The notes under the pieces are model-generated. The model worked only from the letters and a program-made list of their open reading frames with translations, was not told the DNA's origin and searched no databases. This document shows, piece after piece, positions 1 to 8,178 of a DNA stretch of 64,000 bases. The DNA is from Deltaproteobacteria bacterium (lineage in GTDB: Bacteria; Desulfobacterota; Binatia; UBA9968). Position 1 is the first letter of the stretch, and each line of letters starts with the position of its first letter. The stretch covers positions 1 to 64,000 of the forward strand of contig SHYW01000008.1 of the NCBI GenBank assembly GCA_009692615.1, in the 5' to 3' direction. A program made the translations under genes and the position numbers.

Positions 1-87
1 TGCGGCCTCAACCACGGTGATCTCGCTGCGATATACTCGTTGAATTACGTCTAGTCGTTTCTCGTCTTTCATTGTCAGGGTTGTCAT
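1..87 (-). mobile_element. ISNCY-like transposase, N-terminal fragment (runs off window)
   Basis: Reading leftward from an ATG at 87, 29 codons are open to the window edge (MTTLTMKDEKRLDVIQ...VVEAA). This matches the start of ISNCY-type transposases, where a short lead-in is followed by a helix-turn-helix of the form KDEKRLDVIQRVYRGELTVxEAA. Only this N-terminus is visible, so intactness cannot be judged. An alternative start is the ATG at 72. The two direct repeats just upstream fit an IS terminus. The family call comes from recalled sequence pattern, not from a search. Confidence 0.6.
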
Positions 88-94
88 CCTTCCA

Positions 95-141
95 CCCTGA
101 CATAATTACGTTGCCGTTAACCCCTGACATAATCACTTTGC
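95..141. repeat. Pair of 20-bp direct repeats at the IS end
   Basis: Positions 95-114 and 122-141 carry near-identical 20-mers beginning CCCTGACATAAT and ending TTGC, 18 of 20 bases the same. They lie between the transposase start and the glycosyltransferase gene, where the terminal or subterminal transposase-binding repeats of the element would be expected. The outer end of the IS is probably near 141. Confidence 0.6.
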
Positions 142-231
142 TACAACAATTCTCAATTTATTATTGTGTAGAGTCATCGAATCGTGCATTAATCAACCAG
201 ATTGTATGGCTCTAGCCAAGTTTATGAATAC

Positions 232-1353
232 ATGACACCAAGCGGACTAATTATCATCCATCAATTCCGCCCAATTACCGGCGGCGCCGAACTACAAGCC
301 GAGCGATTAGCAAGAAAGTTAATCGGCCTTGGTCATCACATGCAGATATTGACGCAATGGCGCACGCCAGATTCCCCACTGGAAGAAAACCTCCAAGGCT
401 TAGAAGTCCATCGAGTGAAGTTTCTCCTCACCTACTGGATCAAACATGGCGTCGTGGATACATTTCGTTATCTTGTAGGGCGCCGGCAGAGCTACGACAT
501 TATGCATGTCCAGCATGCGTTTGGCCATGCCGTCGTTGCGGTCGTAGTGGCACGCTGTTTCAAAAAAAAATGTATTATAAAGATCGCCTGCGCTGGGTCA
601 TTTGGCGATTTAAACGTTTTCTCACAGTTCGATGGGTTCAGATGGGCTCTACGAATACTGCACCAGGCGGATCGGATGATCGCGATAAGTCGCGAAATTG
701 AGGCAGAATTGATCACCTGGGGATTTTCGCCGCGTCAAATCGCGTATATTCCAAACGGAGTAGATACTGACTATTTCAAGCGTCGACAGCCATTTCCCGA
801 TCGCAAAATAGTACATTTCGTTTTGATCGGACGACGACACCCGCAAAAGGGAATTGATATCATACTAAAGGCGGTCCAAATATTACTGAAACAAGGCTTG
901 GGGCATTGTTTCGATCTCCAGTTGTTCGGTAGGGATTTCCCGGATTATGATTACTGCCTGATGGCTGAGGACCTAGGCGTACAGGGATGGGTAAAATTTT
1001 GCCCACACTCAGAGTCAATGTTACAGATCTACCACTCGGCACATTGCTTGGTGCTTCCGAGCCGGGGCGAAGGTCTAGCCAACTCACTCCTGGAAGCAAT
1101 GGCAATGGAGCTCGCCGTCATAGCCACTCAAGTTAGTGGTACCGTTGATGTCGTGGAGCATGAACGTGAGGGCCTGCTCGTTTCACCGAATTCCGCTGAG
1201 GCAGTTGCACACGCTATGTCATTGGTGATTCACAACCCAGAACTCGCCCTGACAATGGGCCAAAACGCCAGATTAAAAGTCATTCAAAAATTTTCCCTTG
1301 ATAGTGTGGCGAAACAATATTCTGAGCTATACGAAGAGCTGTCGCTGAGTTAA
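232..1353 (+). CDS. GT4-family glycosyltransferase
   Basis: A 373-residue GT-B-fold glycosyltransferase of the GT4 (Glycos_transf_1) type, likely adding a sugar to an O-antigen or other surface polysaccharide at the cytoplasmic face of the membrane. The N-terminal half has the acceptor-domain motif HQFRPITGGAE. The C-terminal half has GRRHPQKGID and the nucleotide-sugar E-x7-E segment (PSRGEGLANSLLEAM, near residue 280), followed by VSGTVDVVEH. The ATG at 232 is preferred because a TTG at 202 would add ten residues unlike the family; no strong ribosome binding site is visible for either. It is the only plus-strand gene here, facing the methyltransferase and export operon. Its donor and acceptor sugars cannot be read from sequence. 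Confidence 0.85.
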   Translation: MTPSGLIIIHQFRPITGGAELQAERLARKLIGLGHHMQILTQWRTPDSPLEENLQGLEVHRVKFLLTYWIKHGVVDTFRYLVGRRQSYDIMHVQHAFGHAVVAVVVARCFKKKCIIKIACAGSFGDLNVFSQFDGFRWALRILHQADRMIAISREIEAELITWGFSPRQIAYIPNGVDTDYFKRRQPFPDRKIVHFVLIGRRHPQKGIDIILKAVQILLKQGLGHCFDLQLFGRDFPDYDYCLMAEDLGVQGWVKFCPHSESMLQIYHSAHCLVLPSRGEGLANSLLEAMAMELAVIATQVSGTVDVVEHEREGLLVSPNSAEAVAHAMSLVIHNPELALTMGQNARLKVIQKFSLDSVAKQYSELYEELSLS

Positions 1354-1701
1354 AGCGTAACTGTGCTATGCAAAGTAATTGATCTGACCTTGAACCTTCA
1401 GATAGCGCGTCGGTCAACGAATATCGCGACGAACAATATGCCAAAGCTCCCCAACCCTTCGAGGTCTTTCATTCTCAACCGAGTCAAACAATTGACCCTC
1501 GCTCCAATCCGCAAGGCTAAGACTTGGCTCCGAGCAATCGAGGGAAATTGGCGTTGCACGAAACTCAGCGTGCCGGACTATTGGACACTTATATATTGGG
1601 GGCTCTTCGCGTGGTTGGTGCTCCGGGGAAGGATCGAGACCACCCTCATACGGTTCGTAAATTGCCGTCAGATCGTTCGCGAGCACGTGAACTAAAGCGA
1701 T
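1354..1701. other. Gene-poor interval between glycosyltransferase and methyltransferase
   Basis: About 350 bases between two convergent genes. Open frames exist on both strands (for example plus 1438-1695 and minus 1414-1686), but neither has a ribosome binding site or a recognisable family pattern, and they overlap each other. It may be a decayed gene remnant of the surface-polysaccharide locus. I see no terminator hairpin with a T-tract. Confidence 0.4.
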
Positions 1702-2493
1702 CTAGCTAATTTTTTGACCGATGTAGAGCAACCGCGCTTCATTTCCAACACAGGTGGAAATATCTTTACGCATTGCCACTAGATACTCAGGCATCTCGGG
1801 CACGAAACGGTGGCCAGCCCAATTTCGGTCAAAAGGAACATAATAATCAGCCTGAAAATTCACGCGATGGACGGCAATCGGATCGATTTCGTACTGACGT
1901 AGACATGAAGTCAATGACTCAGTGGTAAAAGAACGCACATGCTGCCATCGGTGGTAGAGCAAATTACTCACTGGACAGTAAGCCATATCAAGTTCCAAGT
2001 CTTCATTATTGGGCGTGGTAACGATAAGTATTCCACGTTTTTTGAGTAGTGCCTGCACCCGCCGAAGTGTCCGATCGAACTCATCCTCAAGTATGTGTTC
2101 AATGACTTCAGTCATAAGAATCACATCGAACTTCTCGTCACTGTGGGATCCGACAACTCCAAGAAAACCTTTTCGGTCTCGCAGTCGGGTAGTCCACTCG
2201 CCGATCCGTTCCGTCGAAGGTTCGTAAGCTGCGGCAAAGTATCCACGCTCCAACAGCAATTCGACGAGTTCCCCATTACCAGCGCCAAAGTCGAGAATTT
2301 TACCGGATTTTGGCAGATGGTGCTCGACCGCGATGATCACGCTCTTACCGCCTTGCTTGGCAAAGTCATATTCGGTCAACCGAGTCTGAGCCACTCCAGC
2401 CCAAAATCGCGAGACCAGCTCCGGGGTCCAGACAAGCCGCTGAACGGGTTGACCGACCATCGGTGTTTTAGGATTTGCGTCGTTAGCGCTCAT
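1702..2493 (-). CDS. Class I SAM-dependent methyltransferase
   Basis: A 263-residue methyltransferase of the Methyltransf_23 type. Motif I LDFGAGNGE lies at about residues 67-75, an acidic residue follows beta-2 (AAAYEPS), and a motif EVIEHI appears near residue 131. The fold transfers a methyl group from S-adenosylmethionine to a small molecule or sugar. Its ATG overlaps the stop of the upstream TylF-like methyltransferase (ATGA), so the two are translationally coupled in the wzm-wzt operon. Context suggests methylation of the exported polysaccharide, or of its terminal residue, as in O-antigens whose length is set by a terminal methyl cap. The substrate is inferred, not shown. Confidence 0.8.
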   Translation of the reverse strand: MSANDANPKTPMVGQPVQRLVWTPELVSRFWAGVAQTRLTEYDFAKQGGKSVIIAVEHHLPKSGKILDFGAGNGELVELLLERGYFAAAYEPSTERIGEWTTRLRDRKGFLGVVGSHSDEKFDVILMTEVIEHILEDEFDRTLRRVQALLKKRGILIVTTPNNEDLELDMAYCPVSNLLYHRWQHVRSFTTESLTSCLRQYEIDPIAVHRVNFQADYYVPFDRNWAGHRFVPEMPEYLVAMRKDISTCVGNEARLLYIGQKIS

Positions 2494-3434
2494 GGGCTCA
2501 CGTCATTGCGTCGAATGATGAAAGCCTGGCCCGTGGGAAGCATAATGATCCTTTCTCGTTTATGGGTAAAGAATTCATCTGTGGCAAGCTTCGCGCCGGG
2601 GCAGGACTTAAAACCGTAATCATCAAACAAAATGACTCCACCGGGACTGAGGCGATCATAGAAAAAGTTTATAGAGTCTCGTGTAGGTTCATAAAGGTCC
2701 ACATCAATGTGTACGAATGAGAATTGTTTATCAGCCACCTCTGGAAATCTTTCGGGTATCCATCCGCGGCAAATGGTGAAATTTTTGAACTCGCGGAGAT
2801 TCTCTCGGACTTCTGAATCATCGGCACGCAATGCGCCACGAAACCAATAATTTCCGTCACTCGCCAGAGGTGCGGACAAGCCCTCAAATGAATCAAAAAG
2901 ATAATTGCGCTTTTTCGACGATTCAATAGCACGACAGATCAAGTAGGCCGTTGCCCCTTGGTAGACACCACATTCCGCGACGTCACCGTCAATGTGCAGG
3001 GTTAGCCGAAGTAACTGATCGAGCGTGTACTTCCGATCTAGCGAATGCCAATTGTCCGGATCCATAAAGCGCTTGTATACAGACAAGAAGCTCTGATCCT
3101 CTAGAAACAACCGCCCAAATTCACTGAACTTATACTTGGGATATATCGCAGCCGACAACTGCTCGGCAATTCGATATTTTTCATCCTCCGGCGTGGTATC
3201 GTGCACCCCAAGAGCGAGCATACTCAGAAGCTGACGTCTAGTGTCAGGCTCCTTCATGAGAAATTCGTTCAGGGTGCGTTGCAACTCTAAATCTTGCGCA
3301 AATGACAGATCTTTCCCTTGTGGCGGGACGCCGTTGATTGACCCGATACTACCGGAGACAATACCCAGGGCCTGGGCCAGACGCTTCAATTGCGCTATGA
3401 GATTTCGCTGAACCCAAGTTGTTCCGGCTTGCAC
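2490..3434 (-). CDS. TylF/MycF-family O-methyltransferase
   Basis: A 314-residue protein of the macrocin O-methyltransferase (TylF) family, which methylates sugar hydroxyls using SAM and a divalent metal. Key motifs are ECGVYQGATA (151-160, SAM site), DSFEGL (178-183), HIDVDLYEPT (239-248) and FDDYG (267-271, metal ligands). The GTG start at 3434 has an AAGGTGGGG site just upstream and lies inside the 3' end of wzt, a 40-nt overlap. About 140 residues precede the catalytic core, longer than a minimal family member. Its place directly after the O-antigen ABC transporter suggests polysaccharide methylation. Confidence 0.82.
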   Translation of the reverse strand: MQAGTTWVQRNLIAQLKRLAQALGIVSGSIGSINGVPPQGKDLSFAQDLELQRTLNEFLMKEPDTRRQLLSMLALGVHDTTPEDEKYRIAEQLSAAIYPKYKFSEFGRLFLEDQSFLSVYKRFMDPDNWHSLDRKYTLDQLLRLTLHIDGDVAECGVYQGATAYLICRAIESSKKRNYLFDSFEGLSAPLASDGNYWFRGALRADDSEVRENLREFKNFTICRGWIPERFPEVADKQFSFVHIDVDLYEPTRDSINFFYDRLSPGGVILFDDYGFKSCPGAKLATDEFFTHKRERIIMLPTGQAFIIRRNDVSP

Positions 3435-4699
3435 GCGTCCCCACCTTCATCGGAATTGATTGTGAACTCAGTTTCAAGATTGACAACGGACTCAGTAAAT
3501 AATCCTGCGGGACCAATCACCGTGAAATGCAGAGCGTCCTCGATAAAATCAGATTTTTGATCCGTTTCAATGTTTGCCAACCCCAACGTAATATAGTATT
3601 CCCCCGCTGCTAGCCACATTCGCAGTTTGGCCGTGAATGTTATCACCTCGCCTGCATGAACTTGTCGCGGCAACATTTTCTGCGACCGGTTGGTTACGCC
3701 GTATAAAATCGTGCCCATGCGATCCTTGATCGCAAAACCACCGGTCATCCCCGAAAATGCCTTGTCGATCCGAACACGCATGAATAGCGTGCAGGCCGCG
3801 CCCGACTCTAGGAAGTCGGTCATTTTTCCGGAGCTGTCGAGAATCCCATATTCAAGGAGAGTCGATGTGCCGTCACCATAGCGCAAACTCCGCGTCCCCT
3901 CACCGGTTACTTCCACGGGTAAGGTGGCAGTGCCACGAGCTTGCTGATCGAACAGTCGGCTACGATACGCTGCCACCACATCTCCCGGATCACCGTTCAT
4001 CTGCAGTTGACCATCATCCAGCCAAATGGCTTCATGGCACCAGGTGCGCACGAGTTGAAGATTGTGCGTTACCAGAATGATCGTCTTGCCGGCGCTCTTA
4101 AAACGATCCATACATTCCAAACATTTCTCAACAAAGGCGCCGTCACCAACTGCAAGAACTTCGTCGACTAGCAAAATTTCCGGATCAATGTGAATGGCCG
4201 CGGAAAATGCCAGACGCATATACATGCCGCTCGAATAGGTACGAACGGGATCGTCGATATAGTCGCGCAACTCGGCAAATTCAATAATCGCTTCTAACTG
4301 GGATTTAATCTCACTTTGGCTCAGCCCCATGATGACGCCGTGAATCTTGACATTCTCTCTCCCAGTTAACTCAGGATGGAACCCTGCCCCCAATTCCAAA
4401 AGTGCCGACACTCTGCCGTTCACAGTCAAAGTCCCCGCATCAGGTTTGATAATCCCAGTGAGCAGCTTAAGGAGCGTGCTTTTTCCTGATCCATTCCTGC
4501 CAATGATCCCTAAACTCGTACCTTTGGCTATGCGCAAATCCAAATCCCTAAGCGCCCATTTCAATTTTTCGCCGCCGTTCTGGTGACGCCATAGATCGTG
4601 AAGCAAATAGGACTTAAGCGTGGTCGCCCGCGGCCCCGTGGTATGCCTTCGGTACTTCTTCGAAACTCCCTGTAACTCTATCGCTGGCTTTCCGTTCAT
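3395..4699 (-). CDS. wzt: O-antigen/polysaccharide ABC transporter ATPase, Wzt type
   Basis: A 434-residue ATP-binding subunit that powers export of finished polysaccharide across the inner membrane with Wzm. Walker A GRNGSGKST is at 67-75, the signature YSSGMYMRLAF at 155-165, Walker B ILLVDE at 175-180 and the switch histidine at 212. Residues from about 255 to 420 form an extra C-terminal domain of the Wzt_C kind, which in characterised systems binds the modified non-reducing end of the glycan. That domain together with two downstream methyltransferases suggests a terminal-modification recognition system. The start overlaps the wzm stop by four bases. Confidence 0.92.
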   Translation of the reverse strand: MNGKPAIELQGVSKKYRRHTTGPRATTLKSYLLHDLWRHQNGGEKLKWALRDLDLRIAKGTSLGIIGRNGSGKSTLLKLLTGIIKPDAGTLTVNGRVSALLELGAGFHPELTGRENVKIHGVIMGLSQSEIKSQLEAIIEFAELRDYIDDPVRTYSSGMYMRLAFSAAIHIDPEILLVDEVLAVGDGAFVEKCLECMDRFKSAGKTIILVTHNLQLVRTWCHEAIWLDDGQLQMNGDPGDVVAAYRSRLFDQQARGTATLPVEVTGEGTRSLRYGDGTSTLLEYGILDSSGKMTDFLESGAACTLFMRVRIDKAFSGMTGGFAIKDRMGTILYGVTNRSQKMLPRQVHAGEVITFTAKLRMWLAAGEYYITLGLANIETDQKSDFIEDALHFTVIGPAGLFTESVVNLETEFTINSDEGGDACKPEQLGFSEIS

Positions 4700-5469
4700 A
4701 CTTCCTCAGCGAAGATATCTCTCTGTGATTCAAACAGTGAAAACCCGGCTATTAACAATAAACTAGCCAATCCCGCGGCCAGCGCAACGCTCGCGAATGA
4801 CGGGCTCCTGCCATAATATAGAATATCCTGAAAACACCGGATTATGTGAGCCATCGGATTGAAATCCACTAAGACATGATACTCTGGAGGTACGGTTGTG
4901 GAAGGATAGAAGACGGGTGTTATAAAAAACCAGACCATGAGTAGGTTAGGGACAATCTGCAGCAGATCGCGAAAGCGCACCGCGAGGGACGATAAAATAA
5001 GCGCGAGTGCGTACATAAACACGAACTGAATTAGCAAAACAAGCGGGAGATATACAATCACCCATGCCAAGCCGTCATGAAACAGAATCAGAAACAGCAG
5101 CTGGATCGGCAAGGTTAAGAGATAGTGAACCATATTCGAAGTGATATACACTAAAGGAATGATCTCCGAAGGAAGATAAACCTTCTTGATCAGTCCGCCA
5201 TTAACAATGATTGAAGTGGTCGCGTCACTAATGCCAACCGAAAACCATGTCCATGAAAATATACCGCACAAAAGAAAGGCGGGATAATGTCTCATCTCGA
5301 CACGCAGATAAATCGAAAATATCAAAACATATATCGCCATCAGAACCAAGGGGTTCACGAGAGTCCATATAAACCCCAAGACCGTCCCCCGATAACGACC
5401 TTTCAACTCCCGCGATACGAGGACCTGCAGCAGAGCACGATGATGGTAGAGCCGTTGTAAACGTTCCAA
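4696..5469 (-). CDS. wzm: O-antigen/polysaccharide ABC transporter permease, Wzm type
   Basis: A 257-residue ABC-2-type integral membrane permease with about six hydrophobic segments (for example PLVLMAIYVLIFSIYL and PLVLLIQFVFMYALAL) and the family landmark GRYRGTVLGFIWTLVNPL near the N-terminus. It forms the channel partner of the Wzt ATPase encoded immediately downstream. Typical Wzm proteins are about 260 residues, so it is full length. It is the first gene of the minus-strand operon wzm-wzt-tylF-like-methyltransferase. Confidence 0.92.
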   Translation of the reverse strand: MERLQRLYHHRALLQVLVSRELKGRYRGTVLGFIWTLVNPLVLMAIYVLIFSIYLRVEMRHYPAFLLCGIFSWTWFSVGISDATTSIIVNGGLIKKVYLPSEIIPLVYITSNMVHYLLTLPIQLLFLILFHDGLAWVIVYLPLVLLIQFVFMYALALILSSLAVRFRDLLQIVPNLLMVWFFITPVFYPSTTVPPEYHVLVDFNPMAHIIRCFQDILYYGRSPSFASVALAAGLASLLLIAGFSLFESQRDIFAEEV

Positions 5470-5526
5470 TTGTTACTTACCTCGCAATTCATAAGTCCAT
5501 GCAACCGACGAAGAAATGATTGTATC

Positions 5527-5554
5527 ATAATAGAAGCAACCACACCGTTTGCAA
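5527..5554 (-). promoter_or_regulatory. Candidate sigma-70 promoter of the wzm operon
   Basis: On the minus strand TTGCAA (5549-5554) is followed after 16 bases by TATTAT (5527-5532), about 58 bases before the wzm start. It is the best -35/-10 pair I see in the 348-base gap 5470-5817. The rest of that gap holds no supportable gene. Confidence 0.4.
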
Positions 5555-5817
5555 GTTTCTAGAGCGCACCGTCTGGAGCGCGCGTTGTCGACCTCAACTC
5601 AGCACCTGGTCATTTGTTTTGTACGCTGAATTCTACCTTAGCCATGCTCGTAGAGAAAACTAGTGAGCCACATAGAACTAGACAATCAATAGAGTGGAAG
5701 CTGTCGCAAGACATGGAATGCGACTAGTTAAGGTCGCTACAAAGCTGGGTCAATCCGGCAAAATGGTGGAATACTGCAATCACGCACCGATTGACTATCC
5801 CCACCAATCAAAAGTCA

Positions 5818-8163
5818 CTATCTCAAACTACTCTTCTTATTCCCAAGACCTGCGAGATTGAAATTGAAATTAAAGGTAGTCTTGGCGGGATTGATATTGT
5901 GCGCGAGGCCGAGGGTGACGCTCCAGCATTCGCAAAAAGATAGAAACTTGGTCGAGGCGGTAAAACCGAGGAAGCGGCCTTGACGGGCATCGACACTCGA
6001 ACTGCCAAACAACAAGATGTTATCCGTGAGGTGATAAAGCGCGCTGGCACCTACGTTGGACGCGACGTTTTTATTCGGATCTGCGGTCACGCAACGGGGA
6101 TCAGCGGTGTGCACGGCGCAGTTCGGCGGCGCATCGAGATCGATATTGGCATCCTCAGCGTAAAACGCGTTGGGGTTCTGGCGCACGAAAGCATAATTGA
6201 AGCCGACGTAGTTCGGCAGGACAAAATCGGGGTCGGCGATCCGGCGCGGCAGCGGTCGGGGATCCGAGACGGTTAAATAGGTTTGCATCGACGTTACCTG
6301 CCAGGGTCCCGGATGAACCGTGGTTTCCAATCCCAAGTTAAGATAGTTGATCGGATTGGTGCGCAGCTTAATATCCATGTCGGACAGTCTTGTGGTATTT
6401 CTCCGGGCGGCATCGAGATCGTAGCTTAGCGCGAGTTTCAAAATCCCGAGATCGCGGACGCTGCCAAAATCCACCGGGTTCAAAACCTCTTCCGTGTCGG
6501 TCGAAGTCGTCCCGAAGCGGCCCTGGGATTTTGCCCAGAAGCGGTTCGCCAGGGAGAATGTCGTGATGTTGCGCCGGCCGACGCGATCGACCTCGTCCAT
6601 GATCGGGATGCGGCGCTGATCGACTTTGGGGACGAACAGATAACTCACTTCTGGTTCGAGGACATGTTTCAAGCCGACCAAATCGGGCCGGTCGAAACTA
6701 TAAACGCGGCTGAGCGAGGTGCCGATATTGCCGCGCAGCTCGACCAACTCGCGGGAAACATTGTGCTCGGATGGCTGCACTGAAGTGTAGAGATGATAAA
6801 GCGTTTCGCGCGGCGCCACGCTCACAGAGCCAAACGCATACTGGCCGGCGCGAAACGGTAGGAGCAATTCCGGCCGCAAGTCCAAGCGCACACCATCGCC
6901 GCCTTGCCGCCGCACGTAATTGATCGCTTCCGTCCGCCAGCGAAATTCTAGCGGGAAATCGGCGAGAAAGCGCCGGCCCCAGAGCGCCAGTTGAGGCGTG
7001 CGCTGCAAGGTTCCTTTGTCGGGCTGGATGAAGTCCTGGTAAAAATTAAATTCGCCTTTGAAGAACGTATCGTTCCAATCGCGAAACACGCCGAGACGCG
7101 AATCGCCATAGCGGCTGCGCCGGAGATTGAGTTCCCGGGTGCCGGGCAAGTCGAAGCGTTCGACCAACTCACGGACGAACAGATTATCGCGGTAGCGCGC
7201 GAAATCGCTATAGGTCTGCCAATCCGAACTGGTCGTGTAGCGGTGGGTGCCAATCAGGCTCCAACGATTTTGCGGGATGGTCGGATCGGCGATGGTCTTG
7301 TCGATGACATCGGCCTGGGGATTTTTGCGCAAGCTTTCATTGAAGTAGGAAGACTCGATGCTAAAGTCGGCGTCCCGCGACAGCACGGTGCGAAACTCGC
7401 CGAGCAAGCCGACCCGCGCTTTGGTTTCGACGTCGATCGCCACCGTTGCGTCGGAACTTTTAGACAGCGCCCAGAAAAATGGCTGTTGGAAACGAATCCC
7501 TTCGGTGGTCGAGCGGCCGAACTTGGGAAACAGCAATCCGCTCTGCCGTTCTGTGCGCAGCGGAAAAATCGCATACGGAATATACATGACCGGGGTATCG
7601 AGAATATAGAAATAGGCGTTCTTGATAGTTCCAGTGCCTTCGAGTGTCAAATCCATTTGTTCGGCGTAAAACTTCCACGACGGCGCGCCGGAATCGCACA
7701 AACAAGTGGTAAAAAAGCCGTCATCGATGTGGTAGGTCTGGCCGCCGAACTTCTCAAAGCGCCGGCCGGTCACGCTGAGGTTTCCCTGCTCGAGGAAAAT
7801 ATCGCCGTCTTCGATCTCGCCCTTTTCACTCTCCATGTTCAAGCGCATGGAGCTGGCCGATTTGATCTTCCACTCGGGATCGTCGACGCGGATGTTGCCT
7901 TTGGCGGTAATTTCTTGGGTCAAGCGATTGAAATGCACGTACTCGCCCTTGAGCGTCATGTCCTGGCGCTTGAGCTCGACGTTGCCGCTGGCTTCGATCT
8001 CGCTGATGCCGTTGGACGTCGACAGTTTGTCAGCGACGATGTTCATTGCGTTGTCGGCCTCAGTGCCTCCTTTGACCGCCAGCTGAGCGCCGTTGGCCCG
8101 CCAGGTAGATGACAAAACCATGGCGCCGAGCATGAGAATAAAAAATAAGTTTTTGCGGTTCAT
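5818..8163 (-). CDS. lptD: LPS-assembly outer-membrane protein LptD
   Basis: A 781-residue outer-membrane protein that, with LptE, inserts lipopolysaccharide into the outer leaflet. A signal peptide (residues 1-26, ending near RANGA) is followed by an OstA/LptA-like beta-jellyroll domain (about 40-150; NIVADKLSTSNG, EASGNVELKRQD, GEYVHFNRLTQEITAKGNI) and then the large LptD beta-barrel. Cysteines occur in CLCDSG, in NCAVH and RCVT, and in CECW near the C-terminus, compatible with the disulfides known in LptD, though their spacing differs from E. coli. It lies 15 bases after folC in the trp-folC-lptD run, so it is probably cotranscribed. Confidence 0.93.
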   Translation of the reverse strand: MNRKNLFFILMLGAMVLSSTWRANGAQLAVKGGTEADNAMNIVADKLSTSNGISEIEASGNVELKRQDMTLKGEYVHFNRLTQEITAKGNIRVDDPEWKIKSASSMRLNMESEKGEIEDGDIFLEQGNLSVTGRRFEKFGGQTYHIDDGFFTTCLCDSGAPSWKFYAEQMDLTLEGTGTIKNAYFYILDTPVMYIPYAIFPLRTERQSGLLFPKFGRSTTEGIRFQQPFFWALSKSSDATVAIDVETKARVGLLGEFRTVLSRDADFSIESSYFNESLRKNPQADVIDKTIADPTIPQNRWSLIGTHRYTTSSDWQTYSDFARYRDNLFVRELVERFDLPGTRELNLRRSRYGDSRLGVFRDWNDTFFKGEFNFYQDFIQPDKGTLQRTPQLALWGRRFLADFPLEFRWRTEAINYVRRQGGDGVRLDLRPELLLPFRAGQYAFGSVSVAPRETLYHLYTSVQPSEHNVSRELVELRGNIGTSLSRVYSFDRPDLVGLKHVLEPEVSYLFVPKVDQRRIPIMDEVDRVGRRNITTFSLANRFWAKSQGRFGTTSTDTEEVLNPVDFGSVRDLGILKLALSYDLDAARRNTTRLSDMDIKLRTNPINYLNLGLETTVHPGPWQVTSMQTYLTVSDPRPLPRRIADPDFVLPNYVGFNYAFVRQNPNAFYAEDANIDLDAPPNCAVHTADPRCVTADPNKNVASNVGASALYHLTDNILLFGSSSVDARQGRFLGFTASTKFLSFCECWSVTLGLAHNINPAKTTFNFNFNLAGLGNKKSSLR

Positions 8164-8178
8164 TCGGTTGATGAAATA

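Noticed and set aside
6991-8112. 373-codon plus-strand frame
   Set aside because: Antisense to the clear lptD gene; low-complexity composition typical of a shadow frame.
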